A stretch of DNA of 37,464 nt from an uncultured Granulicella sp. (GTDB lineage: Bacteria; Acidobacteriota; Terriglobia; Terriglobales; Acidobacteriaceae): assembly GCA_937873145.1 (NCBI GenBank), contig CALMVK010000251.1, forward strand, positions 1 to 37,464, written 5' to 3'. Made by a program: the position numbers and the translations under genes. Shown one piece after another: positions 10,701-19,161 of this stretch; within the stretch, counting starts at the first letter, position 1, and every line of letters begins with the position of its first letter. The notes below the pieces were generated by a model. It saw nothing but the letters and a program-made list of their open reading frames with translations. It made no database searches and was not told the origin of the DNA.

Positions 10701-13700
10701 GATGAAGGAGGTACGCAACGAACTCTCCGGCAAGACTTCAAACCAGTCTCCATCTGTGCTGACCGTGCCGCGTAGTGCGTCATGCCGTCCCAGCACGGTG
10801 TCGAGCGCCTGCTCCAGTGCATCTTCGCGGACGTCTCCTCGCAGATGCAAGGTAAGCGACTCATTGAATCCGCAGTTCGCCTCCTCTCCCATCGCCGCGG
10901 CCAAAAAAACCTCTCGTTGCGGTTCGGTCAGCGGCACGCGATCCGGCAGCGAAGGAATGCCTAGGACGGTTGGCTCAGAGACCTCATCCGTCCTAGGCAT
11001 TACCTGACTTTCTTGCATCTCGAGGATCGTCTGCCGAAATGCTGCCTCGATCTCCTCGATGTCTTTTTCTGAATGGGCTGTAGTGAGGAAACACGGGTAG
11101 CTTTCCTGAATGTGAATGCCTTTGGCGCGCATCGCATAGTAGAACAGGCTAGCCAGCTGAGCCTCATGGGCGAAGGTGAAGTAGAACCATGAAGCGAAGT
11201 GACGCACACGGCTTGGCACCCCGCGCTCGACGAAGAAGCGGTCCAGCGACTCCGCAAGCCGAGCCGTCCTGGCGTTCAAGTCGCGCTGCAATCCCGGCCC
11301 TGCCTGCCGCAGATGGCCCAGGACTGACTTTGCTGCGGCCAACGCAAGAGGATGCCGCACGAAGGTGCCCGCGAAAAACGTCACCCCGGTCTCCGGTCCG
11401 GAGTCGTCGCCAAACTGCCAGTCTCCTCCATCGAGCGCGTCCAGGAACCCCCGCTTTCCAGACAGTACGCCGATGGGGTAGCCGCCCCCGACCACCTTCC
11501 CGTAGGTACACAGGTCCGCCCGGATGCCGAGATATTCCTGCATGCCTCCCGGAGCCAGCCGAAAGCCTGTAACGACCTCATCGAGAATCATCGCCGAACC
11601 GGTTTCTTCCGTAATTGTGCGCACTTGCCGGAGGAACTCCATCGGTTGCAACTCCGGATGCCGCGTCTGGACCGGTTCGATCAGCACCGCCGCAATCTCA
11701 TGTGCGTGCGTGCGCAGATACGTGAGGGAGGCATCGGCGCCATACTCCAGCACCTCCACATTTCCTACGTTGGCCTCAGGAATACCGGGCGCAACGGGCA
11801 CACTGCCGCGTGCTGTCCGCCGCACCAGCACCTCATCAAACGTGCCGTGATACGCGCCGGCAAAATACACCAGCTTGTTCCGCCCGGTAACCGTACGCGC
11901 CACGCGGATGGCAGCCATGACAGCCTCAGAACCCGTATTGCAGAACGTCACACGATCGTTTCCGGTCAGCGTGCAAATGAGGTGGGCAACCTCGCTGGCC
12001 AGCGGCGTCTGTGGCCCAATCGCGACTCCTCGGTCTACCTGATCGAGCACCGCATCGACCACAAACTTAGGCGAGTGTCCGAACAGAATGCAGCCGTATC
12101 CATTGACGAGATCGATATATTCGTTGCCATCTACGTCCCACAGCCGGGAGCCTTGTGCGCGTTCCACCAGCAACGGATACACCATCTCCTTCCATTGCGG
12201 ACGGAAGCCAGCGACTGCACGCGGATCGGCTAGCTGCGCACGCCCGGCTTGCGTCAGGCGCTTTGAGCCGGCAGTTTTTGTCTCGTACTGAGCCGCCAGC
12301 ATCGAGAGATACTCCTGTTGTTTCGGACGAAGCTCGTCGGTTGTCTTTGGTTGGAGCAACCGGAACGATCCATGGCGGATCTCTCTAGACTCCGCCTGCG
12401 CTTCGGTTGAAGTTTCTTTCCGCGCCGAGGGCAGCTCCGAAGACCTGCCCGCAAGTTCCTGGAGCGCATGCAATTGCTCGGCAAACATCGTTTGCAGGAC
12501 GGCGATTTGGGCTGCAAATAGATCGGTCAGCGGCTGTGTTTGCTGCGGGTGTCTGGACGCGCTTCTATCGTTTGCGGTAGCGATCTGGTGGCTGATCGCT
12601 ACCTTCCCTGGCGTCTCAGCAGGTAGCTTTTGGTCCAGGTACGTCGCCAAACGTTCCACTGTCGAAAGCGGCTCCATCAACTGCCGGAACGTCACCTTCA
12701 GCTGAAACTCTTTTTCGAGCGATCGGGTGGCCTGCGTCAGAAACAGTGAGTCGAAGCCTAATTCCAGAAATGAGCGTGTGTACTCTTCCCGCGTCACGGT
12801 AATTCCGCTTAATCCGGCAAAGACTTGCGCAACCGTAGCGCAGAGCCGATCTAAACGTGAACTGGCGGACGATTGTGTTCCATTGAGAGGCATTGCTACC
12901 TCGGTTGTCGTCGGGTTCTCTTGTGCGTATAAATCTGGCAACACCGTTGCCTTTGGAACATGCATCTCTCGCTCAGCCGGAGATGCAACCCAATGCATTC
13001 TGCGCTCGAATGGGTAGGTCGGCAGCGAGACACGCCGTCGTGACCGGTCCGCATAGACAGACCGCCAGTTCACCCTGACACCGCTGCTCCACAGTACGGC
13101 CAGCGCATCCTGCACGGTAGTCGCTTGCTCGCTCCCCGTTGCAGGCGTGAACGATGCGACGCCCGTCACGTTGCCGGCAGCACACTGCGCGGCCAGCGAG
13201 ATCAGCGTGCGCCCTGGCCCCACCTCCAGCAGTACCTCCGGCTTATCGCTCATCAGCGTTCGGACGGCTTCGGCGAATCGCACCGGCTGCCTGCACCCTT
13301 GGGCCCAGTAATGCGCGCTGGTTGCTTCCGCGTCGGTGATCCACCTGCCGGTCACGCTTGAAACAAACGGCAGCTTAGGCGTGTGCAGGGAGACCTTAGC
13401 TACCTCGGCCTCGAATTCCGTAAGCATAGGGTTCATCATCGGCGAGTGAAATGCATGCGAGGTTTTGAGTCGTCGCGAGCTGATCCCATCCCGCTCTAGT
13501 CTTTGCTCCAGCGCTTCGATGGCAGGCGTGGATCCCGCCAGCACACTGGAGCGCGGTGCATTCAGCGCGGCCAACGCAATCTCTCCGGACAAATACCGGG
13601 ACAACATGTCTTCTGCCAACGGAACCGAAAGCATTGTGCCGCCCGGCAGTACTCCCATCCTCTGCCCGCGCAGCGTCACCAACCGCAGCGCGTCTTCAAG

Positions 13701-15611
13701 GCTCATCACGCCCGCAACGGTCGCGGCCACGTACTCACCCACACTGTGACCGATCATGGCCCGTGGGGCGACTCCCCAGGTCTGCCACAAAGTCGCCAAG
13801 GCATACTCCGTCACAAACAACGCGGGTTGCGCAACCGCCGTTTGCCTCAGCAGTGCCTCGGCTGTCTCGTCCTGTGTCTCGGCCAGGATCACGTCGCGGA
13901 GATCCATTCCCAGCAGTGGATTTACGATCTCTGCACATGCGTCCACCGTCTCGCAATAGACCCGCTCCGTCTCATAGAGGCTCCTGCCCATGCCGGCGAA
14001 CTGGCTTCCCTGGCCCGGAAACAGATAGTCGACGCGCCGCTCTCTGGATGCGAATACCGGAGCGTTTACCAGGCGAGAAGCCAGCGCCGGCACGCTCTCT
14101 TCCGCTACCGCCATTCGATAGGCATGCGCCTTGCGCCCGCAGGCGAAGGTGAACGCCACGTCGGCAAGGGGCAAGTCCGGCCGCGACAGAAGATAGGCCT
14201 CAAGCGCTTGGGCAGCTTGCCTGGCGGCTGCCTCGCTTCGTCCGGAGACACACACCACCTCTCTCCGCCGAGCAGAAACTACCTCCGGCAAATACGGTGG
14301 CTCATCGAGTACCACATGCGCATTCACCCCACCCACCCCGAACGCACTTACACCGGCACGCCGAGGTCCATCGCTTTCCCATGAACGATTTTCTGCGGAA
14401 AAAGAAAAAGGTGAGTCGTCCAGATCAATCTTCGGATTTGGACTTTCAAAGTGCATCAGCCCCGGCAGAATACGATGGCGCATCGACAGCACCGTCTTGA
14501 TCACGCCCGTTACTCCAGCTGCCGCGTCCAGGTGCCCGACGTTGCCCTTGGCCGTTCCAAGCGTACAAAAGCCGGTCCGCTTGGTCCCCTGACGAAATAC
14601 CTTGGTTAGGGCAGCGATCTCGATCGGATCGCCCAGCGGCGTGCCCGTACCATGCGCCTCTATATAAGTGATCGTGTCGGGAGAGACTCCGGCCATCGCC
14701 TGTGCCGCCGCAATCGCTCGCGCCTGTCCATCCACGCCGGGCGCCATATAGCCTGCTTTGGCTGAACCGTCGTTGTTCACTGCGAATCCGCGAAGGACGG
14801 CCTCGATGTGATCGCCATCCCGAAGCGCATCCTCCATGCGTTTCAGCACGATCACCCCGACTCCATGTCCGAACACCGTACCTGACGCATGGGCATCGAA
14901 GGGCCGGCATCGACCATCGCGCGAGGCCAGGCCACCCTCTTGATAGATATGGCCGCGCTCCTGCGGAAACGTGAGCGACACTCCACCTGCCAGCGCCATA
15001 TCGCATTGATACGTCAGCAGCGCCTGGCTCGCCTGACAGATTGCCACCAGCGACGTGGCACAAGCCGCTTGCACGCTCATCACCGGTCCGCGCAGGTCCA
15101 GCTTGTAGGCCACACGCGAGGACAAGAAATCCTTGTCGTTGCCGAGCGCAACCGGGAACTCGCCCACCTGATACTGCGCCGTCAACTCCTCAAGAAAGCT
15201 GCGATCCTGGGCTAGGTTGGCGAGCAGATACGTGTTCAGACTGCATCCGGCAAAGAGCCCGATCTCCCCCGGATACTCAGCCGGGACGTATCCCGCATCT
15301 TCAAGCGCATTCGAGCATGTCTCTAGGAATAGACGATGTTGCGGGTCCATTTGGTCGGCGTCCCGAGGAGTAATGCCGAAAAACTCTGCGTCGAAGAGCG
15401 CCGCTCCTTCGAGCACACCACGCGCACCTACAAACCCTTCCTGCGCCGCTCCGCCAAAGCGCGTGATGGAATCCCGCTTGTCGACCAGCACCTGCCAGAA
15501 CGCATCGAGGTTCGGAGCTCCCGGAAGTCTCCCCGCCATGCCGATGATCGCAATGCCTTGCATTAACGATGGGTCGAGATCACTCGCTAGACTTGACGTC
15601 TGTCTCATCAT
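7770..15611 (-). CDS. Hybrid PKS-NRPS: KS - AT(malonyl) - ACP - class III aminotransferase (AMT) - C - A(Gly-like) - T
   Basis: KS: AACATSL (Cys ~aa184), EAHGTGTPLGDP, KGNVGHLDAAAG. AT: FPGQGSQ, GHSVGEY, SHAFHSPM. ACP: LGFDSLFLT. AMT: AGAYHGTFDE, ILDEVVTGFR, YGKVVGGGYPIG (Lys ~aa1372, codon 11496-11498). C: HHLVLDG. A: IIYTSGSTGQPKGV, MYGPTETTIW, NGKIDRKGLP. T: LFELGADSLLIFRI. No KR/DH/ER seen. Confidence 0.95.
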   Translation of the reverse strand: MMRQTSSLASDLDPSLMQGIAIIGMAGRLPGAPNLDAFWQVLVDKRDSITRFGGAAQEGFVGARGVLEGAALFDAEFFGITPRDADQMDPQHRLFLETCSNALEDAGYVPAEYPGEIGLFAGCSLNTYLLANLAQDRSFLEELTAQYQVGEFPVALGNDKDFLSSRVAYKLDLRGPVMSVQAACATSLVAICQASQALLTYQCDMALAGGVSLTFPQERGHIYQEGGLASRDGRCRPFDAHASGTVFGHGVGVIVLKRMEDALRDGDHIEAVLRGFAVNNDGSAKAGYMAPGVDGQARAIAAAQAMAGVSPDTITYIEAHGTGTPLGDPIEIAALTKVFRQGTKRTGFCTLGTAKGNVGHLDAAAGVTGVIKTVLSMRHRILPGLMHFESPNPKIDLDDSPFSFSAENRSWESDGPRRAGVSAFGVGGVNAHVVLDEPPYLPEVVSARRREVVCVSGRSEAAARQAAQALEAYLLSRPDLPLADVAFTFACGRKAHAYRMAVAEESVPALASRLVNAPVFASRERRVDYLFPGQGSQFAGMGRSLYETERVYCETVDACAEIVNPLLGMDLRDVILAETQDETAEALLRQTAVAQPALFVTEYALATLWQTWGVAPRAMIGHSVGEYVAATVAGVMSLEDALRLVTLRGQRMGVLPGGTMLSVPLAEDMLSRYLSGEIALAALNAPRSSVLAGSTPAIEALEQRLERDGISSRRLKTSHAFHSPMMNPMLTEFEAEVAKVSLHTPKLPFVSSVTGRWITDAEATSAHYWAQGCRQPVRFAEAVRTLMSDKPEVLLEVGPGRTLISLAAQCAAGNVTGVASFTPATGSEQATTVQDALAVLWSSGVRVNWRSVYADRSRRRVSLPTYPFERRMHWVASPAEREMHVPKATVLPDLYAQENPTTTEVAMPLNGTQSSASSRLDRLCATVAQVFAGLSGITVTREEYTRSFLELGFDSLFLTQATRSLEKEFQLKVTFRQLMEPLSTVERLATYLDQKLPAETPGKVAISHQIATANDRSASRHPQQTQPLTDLFAAQIAVLQTMFAEQLHALQELAGRSSELPSARKETSTEAQAESREIRHGSFRLLQPKTTDELRPKQQEYLSMLAAQYETKTAGSKRLTQAGRAQLADPRAVAGFRPQWKEMVYPLLVERAQGSRLWDVDGNEYIDLVNGYGCILFGHSPKFVVDAVLDQVDRGVAIGPQTPLASEVAHLICTLTGNDRVTFCNTGSEAVMAAIRVARTVTGRNKLVYFAGAYHGTFDEVLVRRTARGSVPVAPGIPEANVGNVEVLEYGADASLTYLRTHAHEIAAVLIEPVQTRHPELQPMEFLRQVRTITEETGSAMILDEVVTGFRLAPGGMQEYLGIRADLCTYGKVVGGGYPIGVLSGKRGFLDALDGGDWQFGDDSGPETGVTFFAGTFVRHPLALAAAKSVLGHLRQAGPGLQRDLNARTARLAESLDRFFVERGVPSRVRHFASWFYFTFAHEAQLASLFYYAMRAKGIHIQESYPCFLTTAHSEKDIEEIEAAFRQTILEMQESQVMPRTDEVSEPTVLGIPSLPDRVPLTEPQREVFLAAAMGEEANCGFNESLTLHLRGDVREDALEQALDTVLGRHDALRGTVSTDGDWFEVLPESSLRTSFIDLRDLPESTRSHLFAAAIADEARTPFNLARGPLLRSVCYRLADDHWALLLTAHHLVLDGWSANLLLQELGKVYSGSLSLAPVLPFRSYALRERQRDEAGEFAANESYWVDRFQGRSPRLDLPTDHPRPPHKTHRGRTWHGHIGAELYAKLNQSTGRSGCSLFVVLLSGFAALLHRLTGQEEVVVGISTAGQALVEDVSLVGHAVHFLPMLSEVHAETTAREHMQAIRTALLDAYDHQEFTFGSILRKLHLERAPGRLPLIEVQFNLERLGDNVQFAGLKADIQPNPKCFVNTDLFLNVVDTGAYLALTCDYNSSLFEESTIARWLGAWTEVLSSTLAAPDTRVDELTLLSSEERHTLISEWNQTTVDWQEFWSVAAVVLARAEREPDRVALECGGVVWTYRQLAHYSLKLAQELRRLGVERESLVGLCVERSPEMVAALLAVMLTGGAYVPLDPRHPRQRLEMTLNDAGVQVLLTSRELALTTSARTVNLSKSLPAVTHFEPATLTANSLAYIIYTSGSTGQPKGVAVEHGALDNLLRSIQQEPGLTAEDTLVAITTLAFDIAGLELLLPLVTGARLVVATQTEIADGRKLLGLIERTEATVLQATPGAWRLLIDAGWTKPLPGRHAVKALCGGEALSRELADQMLVRAAEVWNMYGPTETTIWSSATRVEAGSRPLRLGPPLANTQFYILSEREQLAPIGVVGELFIGGAGLARGYWHRPELTQEKFLVNPYNEGRIYASGDLARRCADGTIELLGRTDFQVKLRGYRIELQEIEAALKVDPQVREVVVIADRNVAATQLIAYVTSKEGIESKTLGERLRHILRETLPEYMVPTEFVVLPQMPRTINGKIDRKGLPEPLRERTCEASANFTLPVTPAQKMLAQIWSEVLEVSPVGITDSLFELGADSLLIFRIAARAQRQGLAIDASLLFQQRTIVGVCATLEQSDDNDQRTQRVPQIAAVARDRYRVVKAGGMR

Positions 15612-17551
15612 TGGGCAAGTCCTTTGAGTTCCCGCGTACGGCGAAACGCCTCACGCTGCCGTCGTGCTGCATCCGAAATCCGGTTGTAAAGGACAGAATC
15701 GGAGTCTTCGGGAGAACCCAGCTTGCGGGCGAGCGAACGGATGGTGGTGTACTCAAACATCCAGGTCACCGGGATAGGCCGGTCAAGCTGCTCCTGCAGC
15801 CCCGTCCGCACCGCAATCAAGAGCAGGGAAGTACCGCCTACATCGAAGAAGTTGTCATCCAGCCCCACCTCTTCCGCCGCCAAAACCATCTGCCAGATGC
15901 GCGCAATGCTGTACTCCAGAGCCGAAGCCTGGGTGAGGCTCTTCCGTTCAGAGGAAGTCGCTCCCGGCTGCGGTGCCGGCAGAGCCTGACGATCCACCTT
16001 GCCGTTTGCCGTCAGCGGGAGCGCCGGCAAACCAACGTAAAAGGCCGGCATCATTTGCGCGGGAAGCCGCTGCGCGAGAAACTGACTCAGCTCGCGGGTG
16101 GTCGGCTCCGGTCCGGTCTTCGCCACGTAGTAGGCAGCCAGGCGCGCTGCTCCGCTGGACTCCGCATGTGCGATGACGCAGGCCTGCACCAGTGCCGGAT
16201 GCGCGACAATGGCCGCTTCCACCTCTCCCGGCTCAATGCGAAAGCCGCTGATCTTGACCTGGCTGTCCTTCCGGCCAAGATAGACAAGTTCCCCGTCCGG
16301 ACGCCGCCGGGCCAGGTCCCCGGAGCGGTAGAGCCTCCCCTCAAATCCCAGGAAGCTGGCTGACACAAAGCGTTCCAGCGCCAGCGCCGGCCGGTTCAGG
16401 TAACCGAGCGCCACGCCCCCTCCGCCGATCCAGAGTTCGCCCTCTTCTCCCACGCGCACCGGACGCAGAAGCCCGTCGAGAAGATGCAGTTGCACGTCTG
16501 GAATCGGCTGGCCAAGCACGCTCTCGCGCTCATATTCTGCATCCGCCGCCAGGATCCGGCGATACGTGACGTGCACGGTCGTCTCGGTAATCCCGTACAT
16601 GTTCACCAGTTCCGGTTTCGTCTCGCCATGCCGTGCGATCCAGCCCCGCAACGCTGCTGGAACCAGCGGCTCGCCACCGAAAATAATCACCCGCAGGCAT
16701 AACGGCGCAGCCGGAAGGCGCGCATCGACCTGACTCAATGTCACAAAGGCGGAGGGCGTCTGGTTCAGCACGGTCACCCGTTCTGCCACCAGCAGTGCGT
16801 GGAACTCCTCCGGGCTGCGGCTCACCGCAAAAGGCACGAGGACCAGCCGCCCCCCATGCAGAAGACAACCCCACATCTCCCAAACCGAGAAATCGAAGGC
16901 AAAAGAATGAAACATGGTCCAGACATCCCGGCTGCCAAAGCGGAACCAGGGCTCGGTTGCAGTCAGCAGGCGCACCAGGTTGCGATGGGAGACCACCACT
17001 CCCTTGGGTCGGCCGGTCGAGCCCGAAGTGTAGATGACGTACGCTGGATCGTCGGTCTCGATCGCCGCCGTAACCGCGGTTCCATCCTGAAGGTCCAACT
17101 CGTCCACACAGAGCGTCATGGCGGAGGTCGCTTCAAAGCAGTGGGCCATGCTGCTCGTCGTTACGACTACGATCGGCGCTGCGTCCGCTACCGTCTCCGC
17201 CAATCGAGCTGTCGGATAGCAGGCATCGAGTGGAAGGTACGCCGCTCCGCACTTTAGGGTTGCCAGCGCCGCCGCGATCATCTCCAGCGAACGCTCCAGG
17301 CAGATTGCCACGATCGATCCTCGGCCCGTGCCGTGCTGCATCAGGTGCGTGGCGATCCCGTTCGCCATACGGTCGAGCTCGGCATAGGTCATCGACCGGT
17401 CGCCAAGCGTTAAAGCAACGTCCTCCCGGTGGCGCTCGCAGATTGCGGCGAAGAGAGAGGCAATCGTTGTTTCCTGGGGACTCTGCGGCCGGCCTCGCAG
17501 TGCAAAGTTGACGTAAGGCTCGGTGAGTACGGCCTCTTGATGGTGGTTCAT
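15608..17551 (-). CDS. NRPS loading protein: adenylation (Thr-like) - PCP
   Basis: A motifs VIYTSGSTGRPKGVVVSH, FAFDFSVWEMW, NMYGITETTVHVTY, YRSGDLARRRPDGELVYLGRKDSQVKI, NGKVDRQALP; T domain FFDVGGTSLLLI. No condensation domain. Confidence 0.94.
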   Translation of the reverse strand: MNHHQEAVLTEPYVNFALRGRPQSPQETTIASLFAAICERHREDVALTLGDRSMTYAELDRMANGIATHLMQHGTGRGSIVAICLERSLEMIAAALATLKCGAAYLPLDACYPTARLAETVADAAPIVVVTTSSMAHCFEATSAMTLCVDELDLQDGTAVTAAIETDDPAYVIYTSGSTGRPKGVVVSHRNLVRLLTATEPWFRFGSRDVWTMFHSFAFDFSVWEMWGCLLHGGRLVLVPFAVSRSPEEFHALLVAERVTVLNQTPSAFVTLSQVDARLPAAPLCLRVIIFGGEPLVPAALRGWIARHGETKPELVNMYGITETTVHVTYRRILAADAEYERESVLGQPIPDVQLHLLDGLLRPVRVGEEGELWIGGGGVALGYLNRPALALERFVSASFLGFEGRLYRSGDLARRRPDGELVYLGRKDSQVKISGFRIEPGEVEAAIVAHPALVQACVIAHAESSGAARLAAYYVAKTGPEPTTRELSQFLAQRLPAQMMPAFYVGLPALPLTANGKVDRQALPAPQPGATSSERKSLTQASALEYSIARIWQMVLAAEEVGLDDNFFDVGGTSLLLIAVRTGLQEQLDRPIPVTWMFEYTTIRSLARKLGSPEDSDSVLYNRISDAARRQREAFRRTRELKGLAQ

Positions 17552-17597
17552 ATCTACACTTTCGCTCGCCGGGAAGGAGTGTGGGAATACCGCTTGA

Positions 17598-17637
17598 GGG
17601 TCAGCGCACTCCCACTATCTGAGTGCATGTCTGACCC
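17598..17637 (-). repeat. Two-step inverted repeat spanning the flippase stop codon, upstream of the NRPS loading gene
   Basis: Plus strand GGGTCAG-c-GCACTC-(9 nt)-GAGTGC-atgt-CTGACCC: 7-bp outer and 6-bp inner complementary arms. No clear T-tract. Confidence 0.5.
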
Positions 17638-18934
17638 CAAACTCGGAACCGAGCAACGCGACAAAGACGACGGTCATGGCAAAGTCCTGGCGGAGCGGCC
17701 GGATGCCTTCGCGCGTCGCCCCGTACAGAAACACTAAGTACAACGGAAGATCCCCTGCGGCAACCGCCCACACCGCTCCGTGCAGCCCCCAGCAATGCAG
17801 CGCCAGCGGAATCGCAGTCAGCATCGTCACGCAGTAGATTCCATTACCGACAGCGTTGTACTTCGACTTCCCCAAAGAAAACAGGACCGGGCTGCTGGTC
17901 TGGTAAAGCAGCGTATGCCAAAGTCCGACCGCCAGGATCGGCACCATCCATGCCGCCGCCGCGTAGGAGGGCTTGTAGAGCTTCACAATCAAGAGGTCGC
18001 CCCAGGTCACCATCGCGCTCAGCAGCACCGCCCCGGCCACCAGCGCATATCCGCGGTAGCGCAGGAACTGACCGCGGAACTCCGCCATCGGCAGGTGGAT
18101 GATCTTCGAGACAAACGGATAGCCCACCTTGTTGGCGAAGGAGTTGATCACCGACCGCGGCACGTCCGAGATCTGAAACGCGACGCCGTACACGCCCAGC
18201 ATGGCCAGGCTCACATATTTACCCAAAATGAGCTTGTCTGCCTGTGAAGCAAAAAAGTAAAAGGCCGTCCCGAGAAAGATCCACTTGCCGAAGTGCAGGA
18301 TCTCGCGCATCGACTCGCGATCCCAGGTGAACCGGTTGTGAACCCCTGGCGCCACCGCCGGATGGTGACTCAATCCAAGCCGATAGAGGGTGGACACCAG
18401 GCTTCCGCCCACCAGCGCCCACACGGTCGGAGAAAACCATGCCCAGGTTACCGTTACCGCTAGCGTCATCAACTGCGAGCTGAAATCCAGCAAAAAGAGC
18501 CGTCGTACCCCCATGTGTCGCGACAACGTAAGCAGATTGGTACTGTTGAATCCAGAGATCAGCAGCGTGAGCGCAAGCACCGGCAGCACACGTCGCATAG
18601 ACGCGTCGCGGTACACTGCGGTCGCCGGCCAGGTCAGCAGCAGCGCCATCAGCCATAATCCCACGCCGCGCATGGCCTGCAGCGTCCAGGCCGCGTTGAG
18701 AAATCTCGGCTCATCCCCGCGCGTACTCTGGATCACGCTTGGGCCCAGCCCAATATCCGACAGCAAGGCGATGCCCACCATCAACGTCGTCACCAACGTG
18801 ATCTGGCCGAATGCCGAGGGCATCAGAAGCCGCGTCAGGATCAGGCTATTGACTACCCGCAGCGCCTGGGCTGCGCCGTAGGACACCACGGTCCATACCG
18901 TCGCCCGCAGCGCCGTCGAACGCAGCTTTCTCAT
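17615..18934 (-). CDS. Oligosaccharide flippase / polysaccharide transporter (Wzx/MATE-like)
   Basis: MRKLRSTALRATVWTVVSYGAAQALRVVNSLILTRLLMPSAFGQITLVTTLMVGIALLSDIGLGPSVIQS is the typical N-terminus of the family, with multiple TM segments. ORF track extends to 19177; the likely start is an internal ATG near 18934 but is uncertain. Confidence 0.82.
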   Translation of the reverse strand: MRKLRSTALRATVWTVVSYGAAQALRVVNSLILTRLLMPSAFGQITLVTTLMVGIALLSDIGLGPSVIQSTRGDEPRFLNAAWTLQAMRGVGLWLMALLLTWPATAVYRDASMRRVLPVLALTLLISGFNSTNLLTLSRHMGVRRLFLLDFSSQLMTLAVTVTWAWFSPTVWALVGGSLVSTLYRLGLSHHPAVAPGVHNRFTWDRESMREILHFGKWIFLGTAFYFFASQADKLILGKYVSLAMLGVYGVAFQISDVPRSVINSFANKVGYPFVSKIIHLPMAEFRGQFLRYRGYALVAGAVLLSAMVTWGDLLIVKLYKPSYAAAAWMVPILAVGLWHTLLYQTSSPVLFSLGKSKYNAVGNGIYCVTMLTAIPLALHCWGLHGAVWAVAAGDLPLYLVFLYGATREGIRPLRQDFAMTVVFVALLGSEFGVRHALR

Positions 18935-19161
18935 CTCCAGTCGCGCCGGGGCCTCGACCGTCTGCTCCGCGGCCTCCTCCCGAGGCAAACCAACGATGAC
19001 CGCCGCAGACTCCAACCCTTCTCCCTCCTGGGCGGCCTGCCGGACGCACCTCCTGCTTCTCCAAGTCTGCGTCGCACCTACAATCAACAGCCATCCCAAG
19101 TTAGTTGTAGCGAACGCCGATCGTACCGTTACCTCACCCGTATCTCGGCAACGGTTCTTCG

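Noticed and set aside
11352-12233. 293-aa plus-strand ORF
   Set aside because: Antisense to the aminotransferase domain of the megasynthase; composition typical of a shadow ORF.
13503-14384. 293-aa plus-strand ORF
   Set aside because: Antisense to the KS/AT region; no domain motifs.
14292-15566. Possible inactive KS because the site reads AACATSL instead of the usual TACSSSL
   Set aside because: The catalytic Cys and both His motifs (EAHGTGTP, KGNVGH) are present, so inactivity is not supported.
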